Below are positions 4,212 through 5,716 of a DNA stretch of 5,716 nt, one piece after another. A model generated the notes under the pieces. It searched no databases. It had not been told where the DNA came from and saw nothing but the letters and a program-made list of their open reading frames with translations. Location: assembly GCA_036733985.1 (NCBI GenBank), contig DAIMZM010000121.1, positions 1-5,716 on the forward strand, written 5' to 3'. Position numbers and translations under genes: made by a program. Position 1 is the first letter of the stretch. Each line of letters opens with the position of its first letter. Origin of the DNA: DAIMZM01 sp036733985. GTDB taxonomy: Bacteria > Bacillota > Dehalobacteriia > UBA4068.

Positions 4212-5716
4212 CCTGGGCCAGCCTTTCCGGGAACCAGCGGCACAGGGCCAGCCGGGCCAGGCCCGGCCCGGAGAGGCCCAAGGCTTCCAGCTGTTCAGCC
4301 CGCTGCCCCTGGGGCTGGAAGGCTGGCGGCAGCGCCGCCATGACCAGCTCCGCAGCCTGGCCGGACAGGGCTTCGGCACAGGCCGCGCCAAAGCCGCCGC
4401 TGATCACGTTTTCTTCCACGCTGATCAGCCGCCCCCCGCAGTCCCTGGCCGCTTGCAGCAGGGCTTCTTTGTCCAGGGGCGCCGCATAGCGGGCGTTGAT
4501 CACCCGGGCGCTCACCCCTTGGGCCTGCAGCAGCTCCGCTGCCAAAAGCGCCGGTTTGACCATGGAACCGATGGCGACCAAGGCCAGATCCCGGCCCTCC
4601 CGCAGCTGAACGGCTCGGCCCAGGATCAGGGGTTCGGCCTGGCCGGGTAAATTCCCGGCCCCGCATTTGGGGTAGCGGATGGCCACGGGCTTGCCTAAAC
4701 TGAAAGCCTGGGCCAGCATCAGCCGCAGTTCCCGGCCGTCCGCCGGGGCCATGATCGTCAGACCGGGGATACTGCGCAAATAGGAGAGGTCGAACATGCC
4801 TTGATGGGCATAGCCGTCCGCCCCCACCAGCCCGGCCCGGTCCACCGCGAAGACCACCGGCAGCTCCTGCAGGCAGACGTCCAGGGCGATCTGGTCGTAG
4901 GCCCGCTGCAAAAAGGTGGAATAGATGGCCACCAGGGGCTTTTTGCCATGGCTGGCCAGGCCTGCGGCAAAGCTCACCGCATGCTGCTCGGCAATAGCCA
5001 CATCGTAAAAGCGCTGGGGATAGCGGGCCTGGAAGGGGCTGAGGCCGGCGCCGTAAGCCATGGCCGCGGTAATGGCCACAATATCCGGATCCGCGGCGGC
5101 CAGGCGCAGCAAAGCGTCGCCCATGACTTCCGTATAGGTGTCCGGGCAGCTATTATTCAGGGGCAGGCCGGAGGCCAGATCAAAGCGGCCCAGGCCGTGG
5201 AACAGCTCCGGGCTTTGCTCCGCCGGGGCATAGCCCTTGCCCTTGACGGTTTTTACATGCACCAGGGTGGGTTTGCCCACTTCCTTGGCCCGGCCCAGGA
5301 TCTCGGTGAGGGCGTGGAGATCGTGGCCGTCGATGGGGCCCAGGTAGACGAAGCCCATATCCTCGAAAAACATTCCCGGCACCAGAGCGGATTTCAGGCT
5401 GTTTTTCACGGTGCTGAACAGGCTGACCAGGGGTTTACCCAGCAGGGGGATGTGATTGAAAAAGCGCTTGACCCGGCGTTTCACCCTGTCGTAGGCGGGA
5501 TTGGCCCGGAACATGGACAAATAGCCGGACATGGCGCCCACATTGCCGCCGATGCTCATGCCATTATCGTTCAGCACCACGATGATATTGGTCTGCAAAT
5601 CCCCGGCCTGGTCCAGGGCTTCCATGGCCATGCCGCCGGTTAAAGCGCCGTCGCCGATCACCGCCACGATATGCTCTTGGCCTTGGCCCGCGTCCCTGGC
5701 CGCGGCCATGCCCACG
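4201..5716 (-). CDS. dxs: 1-deoxy-D-xylulose-5-phosphate synthase, N-terminus outside window
   Basis: This thiamine-diphosphate enzyme condenses pyruvate and glyceraldehyde 3-phosphate into DXP, the first step of the MEP isoprenoid pathway and a precursor for thiamine and pyridoxal. About 505 of the usual 620-640 residues are visible; roughly 125 N-terminal residues are missing. Numbering from the window edge, the ThDP/Mg motif runs from GDGALTGG (21-28) to LNDN (48-51). YLGPIDGHD (124-132) carries the catalytic His (E. coli H299), and IAEQHAV (241-247) carries the proton-relay Glu (E243). The transketolase C-terminal domain covers about residues 365-495. Two usually conserved spots differ: AMAYGAGL (219-225) where families usually show a GTGL/GSGM-like end, and DGYAHQG (300-306) in place of DG(x)THQG; the His is kept. 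The TAA stop at 4203-4201 lies inside the start region of tlyA. The upstream control of the operon is not visible. Confidence 0.97.
   Translation of the reverse strand, partial: VGMAAARDAGQGQEHIVAVIGDGALTGGMAMEALDQAGDLQTNIIVVLNDNGMSIGGNVGAMSGYLSMFRANPAYDRVKRRVKRFFNHIPLLGKPLVSLFSTVKNSLKSALVPGMFFEDMGFVYLGPIDGHDLHALTEILGRAKEVGKPTLVHVKTVKGKGYAPAEQSPELFHGLGRFDLASGLPLNNSCPDTYTEVMGDALLRLAAADPDIVAITAAMAYGAGLSPFQARYPQRFYDVAIAEQHAVSFAAGLASHGKKPLVAIYSTFLQRAYDQIALDVCLQELPVVFAVDRAGLVGADGYAHQGMFDLSYLRSIPGLTIMAPADGRELRLMLAQAFSLGKPVAIRYPKCGAGNLPGQAEPLILGRAVQLREGRDLALVAIGSMVKPALLAAELLQAQGVSARVINARYAAPLDKEALLQAARDCGGRLISVEENVISGGFGAACAEALSGQAAELVMAALPPAFQPQGQRAEQLEALGLSGPGLARLALCRWFPERLAQDGQ

Noticed and set aside
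4212..4391. A 60-residue N-terminal extension of tlyA
   Set aside because: The extra residues are dxs read in another frame (Arg/Trp/Pro-rich), and TlyA homology begins at the internal ATG 4211.
4801..5643. A 280-codon open frame on the plus strand, antisense to dxs
   Set aside because: It is a shadow of dxs with no recognisable domain or ribosome binding site.

Overview
All genes in this window lie on the minus strand, so transcription runs from position 5716 towards position 1. The DNA is GC-rich. Shine-Dalgarno sequences are strong (AGGAGG type), intrinsic terminators are clear, L28 has the four-cysteine zinc form, and leucyl-tRNA synthetase lacks the leucine-specific insertion seen in E. 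coli. Together with the dxs-tlyA pair these suggest a GC-rich member of the Bacillota, probably Clostridia-like. This placement is inference from gene content and style; no species is recognised.

Layout in transcription order. (1) dxs (5716-4201) makes the isoprenoid precursor DXP; its N-terminus lies beyond the window. Its stop overlaps the start of tlyA (4211-3354), an rRNA 2'-O-methyltransferase with an S4 domain, so the two form one coupled unit. (2) No terminator is visible after tlyA. A strong sigma-A-type promoter (3306-3334) with an upstream A-tract begins 20 bases past its stop and drives rpmB (3223-3035) through a leader of about 75 nt holding a pure-GC hairpin. (3) A terminator (2978-3006) stands between rpmB and leuS and ends only about ten bases before the leuS Shine-Dalgarno. 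A competing hairpin could block it, so it may be an attenuator. leuS (2957-492) is complete and ends at a strong U-tracted hairpin (450-481). (4) A new promoter (358-385) with a structured leader drives a short-read zinc-ribbon, Pro/Ala-rich protein (278-1) that runs off the left edge.

Functionally the window holds translation genes (leuS, rpmB, tlyA) beside the first enzyme of the MEP isoprenoid pathway. The genes themselves are ordinary housekeeping genes. I found no sign of a mobile element, CRISPR array, tRNA, defence system or previously undescribed multi-gene system. The points worth a second look are regulatory: the rpmB-leuS terminator with its alternative fold, the two structured leaders, and the gene order downstream of tlyA.
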